Below are positions 26,148-35,009 of a DNA stretch of 48,858 bases, piece by piece. Location: contig CAJQKV010000031.1 of the NCBI GenBank assembly GCA_905479015.1, positions 1 to 48,858 on the forward strand, given 5' to 3'. Every line of letters starts with the position of its first letter. Position 1 is the stretch's first letter. The notes beneath the pieces are model-generated. The model ran no database searches, was not told the origin of the DNA, and saw nothing but the letters and a program-made list of their open reading frames with translations. Both the position numbers and the translations under genes were made by a program. The DNA comes from an uncultured Cyclobacteriaceae bacterium. GTDB taxonomy: Bacteria > Bacteroidota > Bacteroidia > Cytophagales > Cyclobacteriaceae.

Positions 26148-27844
26148 AATCCTTCGGCATAACTGTCACTTCTCAAGTAATCAGCCCCTCCTTCCAGGCT
26201 ACCATCGTCTAGGACCAGGATCGCATTAATTTTACTTGGGCTTTCTTTAAAAGTAATCGAATGCCCCCGTTTCTCTAAATCTAATTGAACTTCAGCGGAG
26301 ATGCCCCCATTTTCTATAAAAAGGATGTCAGGCAGCCACTGACTGTGGGTTTTTTTAGCGTTAATGGCTTCTTGAAGCCCCATATTAAAATCAATAACAT
26401 TTATGATACTTTGAAAAACCGTAGTAATGATGGTAGCTCCACCGGGCGTACCGGTAACTAAAAATAAGGCACCTTCCTTTTCCACGATGGTAGGCGTCAT
26501 ACTGCTGAGCATTCGTTTTCCGGGAGCAATGGCGTTGGCTTCAGAACCAATGAGACCGTATATGTTGGGAACACCTGGCTTGGCACTAAAATCATCCATT
26601 TCGTTATTTAAGAAAAAACCCGCACCTTTCACCATAACTGATGAACCATAACCTCCATTAAGCGTGGTGGTTAAGGAAACGGCATTACCCGCAGGATCAA
26701 CGACCGAGAAATGGGTTGTTTCTGGACTTTCATAAGGGGCAACGTCGCCTTCCATCACCTCTGAACTGGCTGTTTTTTTATGCTTCTTGATGTTTGAAAA
26801 CCTTTTTTTATTGTAATTTTCGTCCATGAGCGCTTCAGTAGGTACCTCATAGTAATCAGGATCACCCAAATGAATGGCCCGGTCGGCATAAACCCTACGT
26901 TCTAATTCTGTTTTATAATGCAACATTTCAGCACCGTTGAACTCCATTTTTTCAAAGTTCAAGTGCTCTGAGCCCTTGAGTAATTGGATCAGTGCGATCC
27001 CACCACTAGATGGGGGTGCCATTGAATAGATGGTGTGCCCTTTATAAGATCCCTTAATAGGGTCTCGCCAGACGGGTTGATAATTGATCAGATCTTCTGC
27101 AGAAATAATTCCTCCGCCAAGGATCATTTCTTTTACTAATTGGTCCGCTACAATACCTTTATAAAAACCATCACGACCTTGTTTTTGGATAAAAGAAAGA
27201 GTGGAAGCCAATTGCTTTTGAATAGCAGTATCTCCTTTATTCCAACCTTTTTCATTGATGACCCAGGGCTGGTATCGATTGGCTTCTTGAAAATTATTTT
27301 GTTTTTCATTAAGACTATTGGCTATTTTCTCTGTTAATAAATGGCCGTTATGTGCTAAATGAATGGCTGGATTGATCAATTCAGACCAAGAGAGGTGACC
27401 ATATTTTTGATGTAATTCCCACATGCCTGCTACCGATCCTGGAACGCCTGAGGCGAGATGACCTAGTCTTATTTTTGTTTGAACCACTTCACCATCTGGG
27501 TCGAGATACATATCTTTTTTAGACAATTCAGGAGCCTTTTCTCGAAAATCTAAGGTAGATACTTCCCCATCTGCCAACCGGATTACCGCAAATCCACCCC
27601 CACCAATGTTTCCAGCTTGTGGATAGACTACCGTTAAGGCGAATTGAATGGCAATGGCTGCATCGATGGCATTGCCACCTTTCTTCATAATTTCTAATCC
27701 AACAGCAGTAGCCAGGGGATGGGTGGTAGCCACCATGGCATTTTCCCCAATAGCACCTTTAACCTCTTGAGGGGGAGCTACCTTCGGTTGATAGCAGCTA
27801 AAAAAACTAACAACTATTAATAGAAGTAGGCCGATTTTTCTCAT
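26144..27844 (-). CDS. ggt: Gamma-glutamyltransferase, lipoprotein precursor
   Basis: A 566-residue N-terminal-nucleophile enzyme that removes gamma-glutamyl groups from glutathione and related peptides. The lipoprotein signal ends FFSC (Cys17), placing it in the envelope. The autocleavage site is SPE/TTHFSVVD with nucleophile Thr376; the glycine-rich loops PPSSGG and GSSVMVKGAGF match active Ggt. It is the third gene of a leftward operon (6 bp after the M19 dipeptidase), which fits release of Cys-Gly followed by dipeptide cleavage. Expected to be active; no key residue is missing. Confidence 0.93.
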   Translation of the reverse strand: MRKIGLLLLIVVSFFSCYQPKVAPPQEVKGAIGENAMVATTHPLATAVGLEIMKKGGNAIDAAIAIQFALTVVYPQAGNIGGGGFAVIRLADGEVSTLDFREKAPELSKKDMYLDPDGEVVQTKIRLGHLASGVPGSVAGMWELHQKYGHLSWSELINPAIHLAHNGHLLTEKIANSLNEKQNNFQEANRYQPWVINEKGWNKGDTAIQKQLASTLSFIQKQGRDGFYKGIVADQLVKEMILGGGIISAEDLINYQPVWRDPIKGSYKGHTIYSMAPPSSGGIALIQLLKGSEHLNFEKMEFNGAEMLHYKTELERRVYADRAIHLGDPDYYEVPTEALMDENYNKKRFSNIKKHKKTASSEVMEGDVAPYESPETTHFSVVDPAGNAVSLTTTLNGGYGSSVMVKGAGFFLNNEMDDFSAKPGVPNIYGLIGSEANAIAPGKRMLSSMTPTIVEKEGALFLVTGTPGGATIITTVFQSIINVIDFNMGLQEAINAKKTHSQWLPDILFIENGGISAEVQLDLEKRGHSITFKESPSKINAILVLDDGSLEGGADYLRSDSYAEGF

Positions 27845-27850
27845 GTGTTT

Positions 27851-29014
27851 TTATTTTTTAGGTAAATTATGCTTTAAAAATTCAATTTGATTGCCTCCCA
27901 TTATTTTTTTAATTTCTTTGTCTGAAAAACGCTCTTGTATGAGGGCTTCAGTTAGTAAAATGATGTTTGAGGCATCAAAACTGGTGGCAACCGCCCCATC
28001 AAAATCAGAGCCCAACGCCACATGATTAATACCGATTAAATCACTTGTATATCTTATGGCGGCAGCGATAGAAGCGGGGTGGATAGACCCTACGGCCTCT
28101 TGCCAGAATCCAATACCTACCAGACCCCCATTTTTAGCGATGGATCGCAGCGCGGCATCAGAGAGATTCCGAGGACTGTCAAAGGTGCCTTTTACCCCGG
28201 TATGAGAGACGATCACGGGTCTTTTTGCAATCTGAAGGACCTCTTCTATTAATTTGGGTGAGGCATGAGCGAGATCGATGATGATTTCTTTTTTTTCCAT
28301 TTCATGAATGATGCGTTTTCCAAAATCTGTCAGCCCTTGTTTTGATTCACCGGCTGAAGAACCGCCTATTTCATTGTCAAAAAAATGAACAAGTCCCATG
28401 ATCCTAAAACCCGCATCATAAAGTCCATCTAAATTTTGAAAATTCCCTTCGAGAGCATGCAAGCCTTCTATTGACAGAATGGCTCCGATTTTATAACTAT
28501 TATTTTTCCGAAGCCTTAAGAAATAGTTTAAATCATCTTGTGTTTGAATAAATTCTAGCTGTGATGAGTTTTGAACCGCTGTTTTAAGTAGTTCACTTTG
28601 ATACAAGGCACGAGCATAGAGACTGAACCAAGTTTTGAACGGCCATCTATTGGCAGCTGCTAATAAGGTAAGGTTATCAGTGTCGGCCGAATTAGAAAGA
28701 TAATTAAGGTTTCTGGGAGATTTTATGACCGCATCGAATACTTGAAGGGTATAATTTCCTGAGATTAATTTAGGAAGGTCGACCATGCCGTGCGCAGTCA
28801 CTGAGGTGAGGTCTCTGTCCCACAATAAATTGTCCGCATGGAGATCTGCAATGATTAAGTCTCTATGTAATTGTTTGGCATGCTGAGAAGGCTCATAATT
28901 GTCCAAAACCTCAACCTTGTTCATAGATTTATCTGTGATTTTCCCCACTAAGAAGAAAAAAAGCAAGGCCGCTAATGTAAATAAAGTGAAGGTATACTTA
29001 AATAATTTTTTCAT
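27851..29014 (-). CDS. Membrane dipeptidase (renal dipeptidase, peptidase M19)
   Basis: A 387-residue zinc dipeptidase with one N-terminal membrane anchor (about residues 8-24) and a periplasmic barrel. Metal ligands include His59 and Asp61 in ADLHADNLLW, the glutamate in LSIEGLHALEG, and histidines in LAHAS and VSHTGVKG; GSDFDGA near the C-terminus is also typical. Family members cleave Cys-Gly and other dipeptides, and renal dipeptidase works directly after Ggt in glutathione breakdown. It starts one base after the upstream SOD-like gene's stop (TAA-G-ATG), so the three genes are one transcript. Confidence 0.9.
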   Translation of the reverse strand: MKKLFKYTFTLFTLAALLFFFLVGKITDKSMNKVEVLDNYEPSQHAKQLHRDLIIADLHADNLLWDRDLTSVTAHGMVDLPKLISGNYTLQVFDAVIKSPRNLNYLSNSADTDNLTLLAAANRWPFKTWFSLYARALYQSELLKTAVQNSSQLEFIQTQDDLNYFLRLRKNNSYKIGAILSIEGLHALEGNFQNLDGLYDAGFRIMGLVHFFDNEIGGSSAGESKQGLTDFGKRIIHEMEKKEIIIDLAHASPKLIEEVLQIAKRPVIVSHTGVKGTFDSPRNLSDAALRSIAKNGGLVGIGFWQEAVGSIHPASIAAAIRYTSDLIGINHVALGSDFDGAVATSFDASNIILLTEALIQERFSDKEIKKIMGGNQIEFLKHNLPKK

Positions 29015-29015
29015 C

Positions 29016-29612
29016 TTAGTTTATGAGTTCAATCGTACCACAAGCTATTTTTTTGTTATTGTGTTCATGGTTGTGACCTTCAAAACATTCTTGTTTAAAA
29101 TTTTCGGCGACTTCATGAATATAAATAATCTTTCCAACGATGTCTGAAGCGTCATTTGATCCTATGGTATATAAATCTGTCTGTAAACTAAAATCTCCCA
29201 CTCCTGCATCATTTATAAAAATATTACCTAGGTCACCCGCCTTGGGTTTGGCCCATACTTCGTCCATGCTGAGCACGTTACAAAAGTTGTAATCTAAATC
29301 TTTACCTAGATTCCAATGTGATAAGGGTGATTCACAAGTTCCGTTGTGTACATGTATGGCATGATAATAAGACAATTGACCTTCGGGAAAATGAGTAACC
29401 TCTAGGTCTATGGAGACCACATCTGCTTTTTGTGTAAAACGGATGATGCCTATTTCTGTCCCATTGACTTCGTAAGATAAGTCTTCATTGAGTGTCACTA
29501 TTTGCAAGGTAGCTGTCGCTACTATCTCGATGTCATCCGTTTCATTTTTTTGGCAGCCAATTAAACTCAAAAGGTGAGTGCTCACAATAAAGAATGCATA
29601 TTTTAATTTCAA
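29016..29612 (-). CDS. Cu/Zn superoxide dismutase-like lipoprotein with altered metal site
   Basis: A SodC-fold protein of about 198 residues. I chose a TTG start at 29612 because it leaves a compact lipoprotein signal ending LIGC; a longer TTG start at 29654 is possible, and there is no ATG. By pattern (numbered from the longer start) copper ligands His101/His103 (HAIHVH), bridging His113 and His180 (YIHE) are kept, as are the disulfide cysteines 107 and 205 and Asp141 in AGDLGN. The zinc histidine before AGDLGN is Lys138, and the active-site arginine before ACG is Lys202. A Cu-only or non-dismutase role is possible. A His-rich patch (GHNHEHNN) lies near the end. Confidence 0.72.
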   Translation of the reverse strand: MKLKYAFFIVSTHLLSLIGCQKNETDDIEIVATATLQIVTLNEDLSYEVNGTEIGIIRFTQKADVVSIDLEVTHFPEGQLSYYHAIHVHNGTCESPLSHWNLGKDLDYNFCNVLSMDEVWAKPKAGDLGNIFINDAGVGDFSLQTDLYTIGSNDASDIVGKIIYIHEVAENFKQECFEGHNHEHNNKKIACGTIELIN

Positions 29613-29779
29613 TGATTTTTGATTTTCAGATCCATAGTAGGACTCTTTTTTCAATAATTATATCGAAAGTATCTCATAGAGTTGATAAAAAAAATAAAAA
29701 CGAAGACCCATTCGGTATTCTCGCCTCGATGATGACCTAGATTCTAATTATTTGAGCGTAAAAGCATAATAACTTTAGC

Positions 29780-31156
29780 TTAGTTCTCAACACCGTATTG
29801 ATCCAATAGATAAACGAGACTGGCCATGGAGGCCGCACCTAACTCTAGCTCGCGACGATCAACGGCTTCAAAGACATCCTTTTCAGTGTGATGATAACGA
29901 AAATAACGTTGCCCATCAGGGAGCAATCCGATTAAAAAAGTCCCTTGCTTTGACAAGGGTCTGATATCAGCGCCGCCGCCTGTCCGATCAAAATCATGCA
30001 ATCCATACGGCTCAAATAAGACCTTCCATTGTGAAAGTTGTTGTTTCTGCTTCGCACTTCCTGTACTGGTGAAACCTCTAGGGACAAACCCCCCTCGGTC
30101 AGATTCTATGGCTGCAATATGATGTTCCTTTCTACTTTCGCTCAAGTCGGCATAAGCTTTTCCTCCTTTGCTCCCATTCTCTTCATTCATCCACATAACT
30201 GCTCGTAAGGTTCTTTTGGGTTTGAGATTTAATGATTTGAAGACTCTGAGTACTTCGATGCCTTGCATGCATCCACTGCCATCGTCATGAGCCCCTTCAC
30301 CTACATCCCATGAATCTAAATGTCCGCCAACGGCAATATACTCGTCGGGAAATAAAGTGCCTGTAAGCTGACCAATAACGTTATAAGATTGAGTTTCAGG
30401 AAGCATTTCTGCATAATTTTCCATATAAATGTGGAGGTCGGCTTGGTCTTTCAATAATTGACTCAATAAATCAGCATCTTTTGTACTTATGGCCATTGCT
30501 GGAATGGGCTTTTTGTCTTTTTGATAACGCAATGAACCTGTGTGAGGTACGTCATCTAAACTTTGGGTCATCGAGCGGACAATGATGGCTTTGGCCCCGT
30601 AAGGTGCAGTCTGAGCAGCACCTGAAGACCTTTGAGAGACAGCCGCTCCATAGGCGGAAAAAGTTTCTAAGAGGGTTGGATTCATGGGACCGTTAAAAAA
30701 AACAATTTTACCTGCCAGTTCATTTTTGCGTTCTTGGATTTCCGAGAGACCCTTCAGTTCAATGATTTCTGCTAAAATTCCTTGAGGTCCAGTACCAATG
30801 GAATTGCCCAGGGCCAAGGCATTTAAATCTATAACACCTCTTTTTTTTGAATTCGTTATTTTTAGAATTTCTACAGGGCCTCGCTTCCAGTTAGGCACCA
30901 TTACAGGCTGCAGGTATACGGTATCAAAGTCATACGCGATCATTAACTGACGGGTATATTCGACGGCTGCCGCGGCACCTGTTGATCCACTAAGTCGATG
31001 GCCAACATCTTTGCAAAGTACCCTCAAGTTTTCGTATATGGGGCTATTGGACAAGACCTCATCATAAATGGAGGCAATCATGACCTCATCTGATTTTTCT
31101 TGAGCTGAAACCAAGTAGGGGGCAACGAGTAGGAAAGCAATCATTATTTTTTTCAT
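29780..31156 (-). CDS. M28-family zinc aminopeptidase (carboxypeptidase Q-like), secreted
   Basis: A 458-residue exported peptidase with a signal peptide ending LVSAQ. The catalytic domain keeps co-catalytic zinc ligands His279 and Asp281 (GGHLDSWD), Asp291 (GAHDDGSG), the catalytic Glu325/326 (MNEENG), an aspartate in IESDRGG and a histidine in RYHHTEKD. A PA-domain insertion occupies roughly residues 110-250. This build matches plasma glutamate carboxypeptidase (CPQ). It likely trims peptides in the periplasm, like the neighbouring Ggt and M19 enzymes, though it has its own upstream region of 376 bp. Confidence 0.88.
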   Translation of the reverse strand: MKKIMIAFLLVAPYLVSAQEKSDEVMIASIYDEVLSNSPIYENLRVLCKDVGHRLSGSTGAAAAVEYTRQLMIAYDFDTVYLQPVMVPNWKRGPVEILKITNSKKRGVIDLNALALGNSIGTGPQGILAEIIELKGLSEIQERKNELAGKIVFFNGPMNPTLLETFSAYGAAVSQRSSGAAQTAPYGAKAIIVRSMTQSLDDVPHTGSLRYQKDKKPIPAMAISTKDADLLSQLLKDQADLHIYMENYAEMLPETQSYNVIGQLTGTLFPDEYIAVGGHLDSWDVGEGAHDDGSGCMQGIEVLRVFKSLNLKPKRTLRAVMWMNEENGSKGGKAYADLSESRKEHHIAAIESDRGGFVPRGFTSTGSAKQKQQLSQWKVLFEPYGLHDFDRTGGGADIRPLSKQGTFLIGLLPDGQRYFRYHHTEKDVFEAVDRRELELGAASMASLVYLLDQYGVEN

Positions 31157-31532
31157 AATGTAATTTGAAACATTTAGACAAATTCGCCAATCTTAATTTT
31201 TTGAGCGGTCATTGTTTAAAATAACTAACCTTAGATCAATTCCTTTAATTCTAATGGTATGCGGCGTTTTTTTAATAATTTGAATGCAGGCTCTGTATAA
31301 ACGCTATTTTTTTAAAAAAAAATTTATATTTTTTTCTTATACAAAGTTAGGCAAATACCGCATTAATATTTTTATTTGATATTCAAGCACTGAATTTTTT
31401 TGAGTAATGATTTTTTGAATGGCATCAATAAAATGATACTCACATTTTTTATTATTTAAAATAAACTCCTTGATTAAGATAAAATCTTGAAAAATTAGTC
31501 GAATAAATAGGATTTACTACAAAAAAATAAAC
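31157..31532. other. AT-rich divergent intergenic region
   Basis: 376 bp with no ORF, between the leftward M28 peptidase and the rightward sugar operon. It has long A and T runs at 31310-31335. Near-consensus TAnnTTTG boxes with two mismatches occur but none is convincing. I see no RNA gene or clear operator. Confidence 0.5.
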
Positions 31533-32669
31533 ATGGGTAATAAGATAAAATTAGGCCTCATAGGAGGAGGCTTGAGTTCATTTATTGGGATTGTACACCG
31601 GGTGGCGGCTTATATGGGTGAGAATTATGTTTTGACCGGAGGTGTATTTGATATTGATTTTGATAAAGGAAATCAATTTGCAGTACAACTAGAGTTGGAC
31701 GCCGCGAGATCCTATCCGTCATTAGACATATTCATTGAGAAAGAGTTGGCCCTTGCCGAAGAGGAGCGCATTCAAGTAGTGTCGATTTTAACTCCTAATT
31801 TCCTGCATTTTGAGATGGCAAAGAAGCTGGTGAGTGCTGGTTTTAATGTGATCTGCGAAAAGCCCATTACAGTCACGGCAGATGAAGCACGGTCATTAGA
31901 AAAATTGGTGCAAGAAAAAGGGGTAGTTTTTGGACTGACCCATACGTATACGGGTTATCCTATGATACGTCAAATGAAGTCAATGATTGCTCAAGGCAAG
32001 ATTGGGAGGGTCCAGAAAGTAGATGCACAATATTATCAAGGTTGGATTAATCCATCCATTCACCAAGAAGAGGAAAGGAAAAAGGTCTGGCGATTGAATC
32101 CAAAAATGTCGGGCTTGAGCTGTTGCATGGGCGATATTGGGGTTCATGCCTTTAATTTGATTGAGTATACAACGGGATTAGAGATCGATAAAGTATTGGC
32201 TGATTTGGATACCCTTTATCCCGAAAATGAACTAGATGTAGACGGTACCACACTCCTAAGAATGAATAATGGGTCACGAGGCGTTATCACAGCCAGTCAA
32301 ATCGCCACGGGAGAAGAAAACAATCTTTCCATAGCGGTTTATGGAGATCAAGGCGGGCTAAAATGGGAGCAAGAACATCCCATGTATTTGAAGCATTTGA
32401 TTGAAGGCGCCCCCACTCAAATTTATAAACCGGGCAATCCATACAATAGTGAGTTTGCCTTGGAGAGCACTAAAATTGCTCCAGGTCACCCTGAAGGCTT
32501 ATTTGATGCGATGGGCAATATTTATAACGGCGTAGCGGCGGCCATTCAGGGGAGACCCCATAGGGCGGGTGCTTTCCCCACGGTCCATGATGGAGTAAGG
32601 GGAATGTCGTTTATCGAAGCGGTATTGTCATCAAGTAGCCAAGGACAAGTATGGGTAAAGGTCAGCTAA
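31533..32669 (+). CDS. Gfo/Idh/MocA-family NAD(P)-dependent sugar oxidoreductase 1
   Basis: A 378-residue cytoplasmic oxidoreductase, first gene of the sugar operon. The Rossmann start is LGLIGGGLSSFIG; the catalytic lysine is in VICEKPIT and the catalytic Asp/His pair in CCMGDIGVHAFN. No signal peptide is visible. It is a clear paralogue of the next gene (shared YYQGW, MGDIGVH, PTQIY and GHPEG segments). In 3-keto-glycoside pathways such enzymes oxidise C3 of sugars, or reduce the released 3-keto sugar; which applies is unknown. A gap of 11 bp leads to the second copy. Confidence 0.87.
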   Translation: MGNKIKLGLIGGGLSSFIGIVHRVAAYMGENYVLTGGVFDIDFDKGNQFAVQLELDAARSYPSLDIFIEKELALAEEERIQVVSILTPNFLHFEMAKKLVSAGFNVICEKPITVTADEARSLEKLVQEKGVVFGLTHTYTGYPMIRQMKSMIAQGKIGRVQKVDAQYYQGWINPSIHQEEERKKVWRLNPKMSGLSCCMGDIGVHAFNLIEYTTGLEIDKVLADLDTLYPENELDVDGTTLLRMNNGSRGVITASQIATGEENNLSIAVYGDQGGLKWEQEHPMYLKHLIEGAPTQIYKPGNPYNSEFALESTKIAPGHPEGLFDAMGNIYNGVAAAIQGRPHRAGAFPTVHDGVRGMSFIEAVLSSSSQGQVWVKVS

Positions 32670-32680
32670 AATAATGATTC

Positions 32681-33853
32681 ATGAAAACGAATAGAAAGCT
32701 CAAAATGGGAATGGTAGGTGGCGGAAGTGGTGCTTTTATCGGAGGAATCCATCGAATGGCAGCGCAACTAGATGGTCAAATTGAACTGGTTTGTGGCGTT
32801 TTTAGTTCAGATGCTGATAAATCTATCGCCTTTGGCAAGGAAATTTATCTCGATGAGGACAGATTGTACAGAACATTTGATGAAATGATGGCGTCCGAAG
32901 CACGTCGACCTGAGGAGGAGCGAATGGATTTTGTTTCTATTGTTACGCAAAATAATATGCATTTTGCTCCGGCGATGTCGGCTTTAGATCATGGTTTCCC
33001 TGTCATCATAGACAAGCCATTGTGCTTTACGATGGACGAAGCAAAGCAACTTAGAGCCAAAGTCAAATCGACAGGTTTGCCCTTTGGACTGACTTATACG
33101 TATGCCTACTACCCGATGTTGATTCAAGCAAAGGCTATGGTAAAAAACCACGAAATCGGTAAGGTTCGAAAGATAATGGTAGAATACCCGCAAGGATGGT
33201 TATCAGATAAGTTGGAAGACACAGGTCAAAAGCAAGCCGCATGGCGTTCAGATCCCCAAAAAGCAGGTATAAGCAATTGTTTTGGAGATATAGGGACCCA
33301 TTGCGGGCATTTAGCTGAATATATTTCTGGATTAAAAATAACCGAAGTATTGGCAGAGCTCAATGCTTTTGTGCCTGGAAGAACCTTGGATGATGACGCC
33401 GACGTGTTTTTTAGAATGGAGCAACAGGCTCAAGGTGTGATTTCTGCCTCACAAGTTGCACATGGCGATGAGAACAATCTTAAATTTCGAATCTATGGGG
33501 AAGAGGGTGCACTAGAATGGAGCAATACTGATCACAATACACTTCTGGTAAAAAAACAGGGAGCGCCCACACAAATCTATAGGACTGGGGTAGACCATTC
33601 TTATTTGCACGAAGAAACGCATTTGAATATGAGAACGCCTTCAGGGCATCCTGAAGGATACATCGAAGCTTTTGCCAACATCTATAGAAATTTCTCGGAT
33701 CATGTACGACAATTCAAAGTCCATTCATCCCCTGATTCCGGAGGGACTTATCCCAATATTGATGATGGTTTTAAGGGAATGGCTCTCGTGGCTGCGGTAG
33801 TAGCTTCTTCCGCTGATGGAAATATTTGGACTAAAATCAAAGATTACACTTAA
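32681..33853 (+). CDS. Gfo/Idh/MocA-family NAD(P)-dependent sugar oxidoreductase 2
   Basis: A 390-residue paralogue of the preceding gene. Rossmann start MGMVGGGSGAFIGG, catalytic lysine in VIIDKPLC, and Asp/His in CFGDIGTHCGH. The C-terminal part keeps GAPTQIYRTG and SGHPEGYIEAFANIYRNF. Tandem copies could act in opposite directions (oxidation of the glycoside, reduction of the free 3-keto sugar) or on different stereoisomers. It ends 25 bp before the TIM-barrel gene. Confidence 0.87.
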   Translation: MKTNRKLKMGMVGGGSGAFIGGIHRMAAQLDGQIELVCGVFSSDADKSIAFGKEIYLDEDRLYRTFDEMMASEARRPEEERMDFVSIVTQNNMHFAPAMSALDHGFPVIIDKPLCFTMDEAKQLRAKVKSTGLPFGLTYTYAYYPMLIQAKAMVKNHEIGKVRKIMVEYPQGWLSDKLEDTGQKQAAWRSDPQKAGISNCFGDIGTHCGHLAEYISGLKITEVLAELNAFVPGRTLDDDADVFFRMEQQAQGVISASQVAHGDENNLKFRIYGEEGALEWSNTDHNTLLVKKQGAPTQIYRTGVDHSYLHEETHLNMRTPSGHPEGYIEAFANIYRNFSDHVRQFKVHSSPDSGGTYPNIDDGFKGMALVAAVVASSADGNIWTKIKDYT

Positions 33854-33878
33854 TTTTACACTAAACCTTCACTTGAAT

Positions 33879-34937
33879 ATGAAAACGATAAAAGGCCCTG
33901 CTATTTTTTTAGCCCAGTTTTTGGATGATGTTGAACCTTATAATAATCTTAAGAGTATATGCGAATGGGTAGCTTCTTTGGGATACAAAGGCGTTCAAAT
34001 TCCTGCTTGGGATCAGCGATTGATTGATATTACCTTGGCAGGAGAAAGCAAAACCTATTGTGATGAGATCAAAGGCGTGGTCAATGAGGCGGGTTTAGAG
34101 CTTACCGAGTTATCAACTCATCTTCAGGGTCAGTTGGTGGCGGTGCACCCTGCTTACGACACCATGTTTGATACGTTTGCTCCTGATCATTTAAAAGGAA
34201 ATCCCAAAGCACGTACTGCCTGGGCGGTGGACCAAGTCAACTCAGCAGCCTCGGCCAGCAATCATCTAGGAATTAATGTGATGGCTAGCTTTTCTGGTGC
34301 CTTGGTATGGCCTTTTATTTATCCATGGCCTCAACGGCCCACGGGTCTGGTTGAAGCAGGGTTCAGTGAGCTAGCCAAAAGATGGCTGCCCATTTTAGAT
34401 CACTGTAAGGAGGTAGGTGTCGATATGTGTTATGAAGTTCATCCGGGTGAAGATTTACATGATGGCGTTTCTTTTGAAAGATTTTTAGAGGCAACGGATC
34501 ATCACACTGCGGTAAATTTATTGTACGATCCGAGCCATTTCGTTTTACAAAACTTAGATTATCTCCAATATATTGATCATTACCATGAATATATAAAAAT
34601 GTTTCACGTCAAGGATGCCGAGTTTAATCCGACGGGTAAATCAGGAGTTTACGGTGGATATCAAGATTGGGTGGATAGACCAGGAAGATTTAGATCTTTA
34701 GGTGACGGTACGGTTGATTTTGCAGGTATCTTTAGTAAGCTGAGTCAATACGGTTTCGAGGGATGGGCGGTACTCGAATGGGAATGTTGTATCAAGTCTC
34801 CAGAGCAAGGGGCGCAAGAAGGCGCCGATTTCATTGCGGATCACATCATCAGTGTCACGGAGAAGGCTTTTGATGATTTCGCAGGAGGAGAAGCAAATGA
34901 TGTGATCAATAATAAGATTCTAGGAATAGATGAATGA
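33879..34937 (+). CDS. Sugar phosphate isomerase/epimerase (xylose-isomerase-like TIM barrel)
   Basis: A protein of 352 residues from the ATG at 33879, which begins MKTIKGPAIFLAQFL as expected for the family; an upstream in-frame start at 33816 would overlap the previous gene and add an unrelated lead. Metal-binding residues of the AP-endonuclease-2 barrel are visible: Glu in CYEVHPGEDLHDG, Asp/His in LYDPSHF, His in MFHVKDAEF and Glu in AVLEWECC. It likely isomerises or epimerises a keto-sugar released by the pathway. IolE-like inosose dehydratases share this fold. Confidence 0.85.
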   Translation: MKTIKGPAIFLAQFLDDVEPYNNLKSICEWVASLGYKGVQIPAWDQRLIDITLAGESKTYCDEIKGVVNEAGLELTELSTHLQGQLVAVHPAYDTMFDTFAPDHLKGNPKARTAWAVDQVNSAASASNHLGINVMASFSGALVWPFIYPWPQRPTGLVEAGFSELAKRWLPILDHCKEVGVDMCYEVHPGEDLHDGVSFERFLEATDHHTAVNLLYDPSHFVLQNLDYLQYIDHYHEYIKMFHVKDAEFNPTGKSGVYGGYQDWVDRPGRFRSLGDGTVDFAGIFSKLSQYGFEGWAVLEWECCIKSPEQGAQEGADFIADHIISVTEKAFDDFAGGEANDVINNKILGIDE

Positions 34938-35009
34938 TCAATTTTTTATTAAAAAAAGTAATGCCATTTTGATGAATTTCATCTCTTTACACAAAAGCAT
35001 TAGATTAAC

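Noticed and set aside
33816-33878. Longer start for the TIM-barrel gene
   Set aside because: It overlaps the preceding oxidoreductase and adds a lead with no family match; ATG at 33879 fits the family start.
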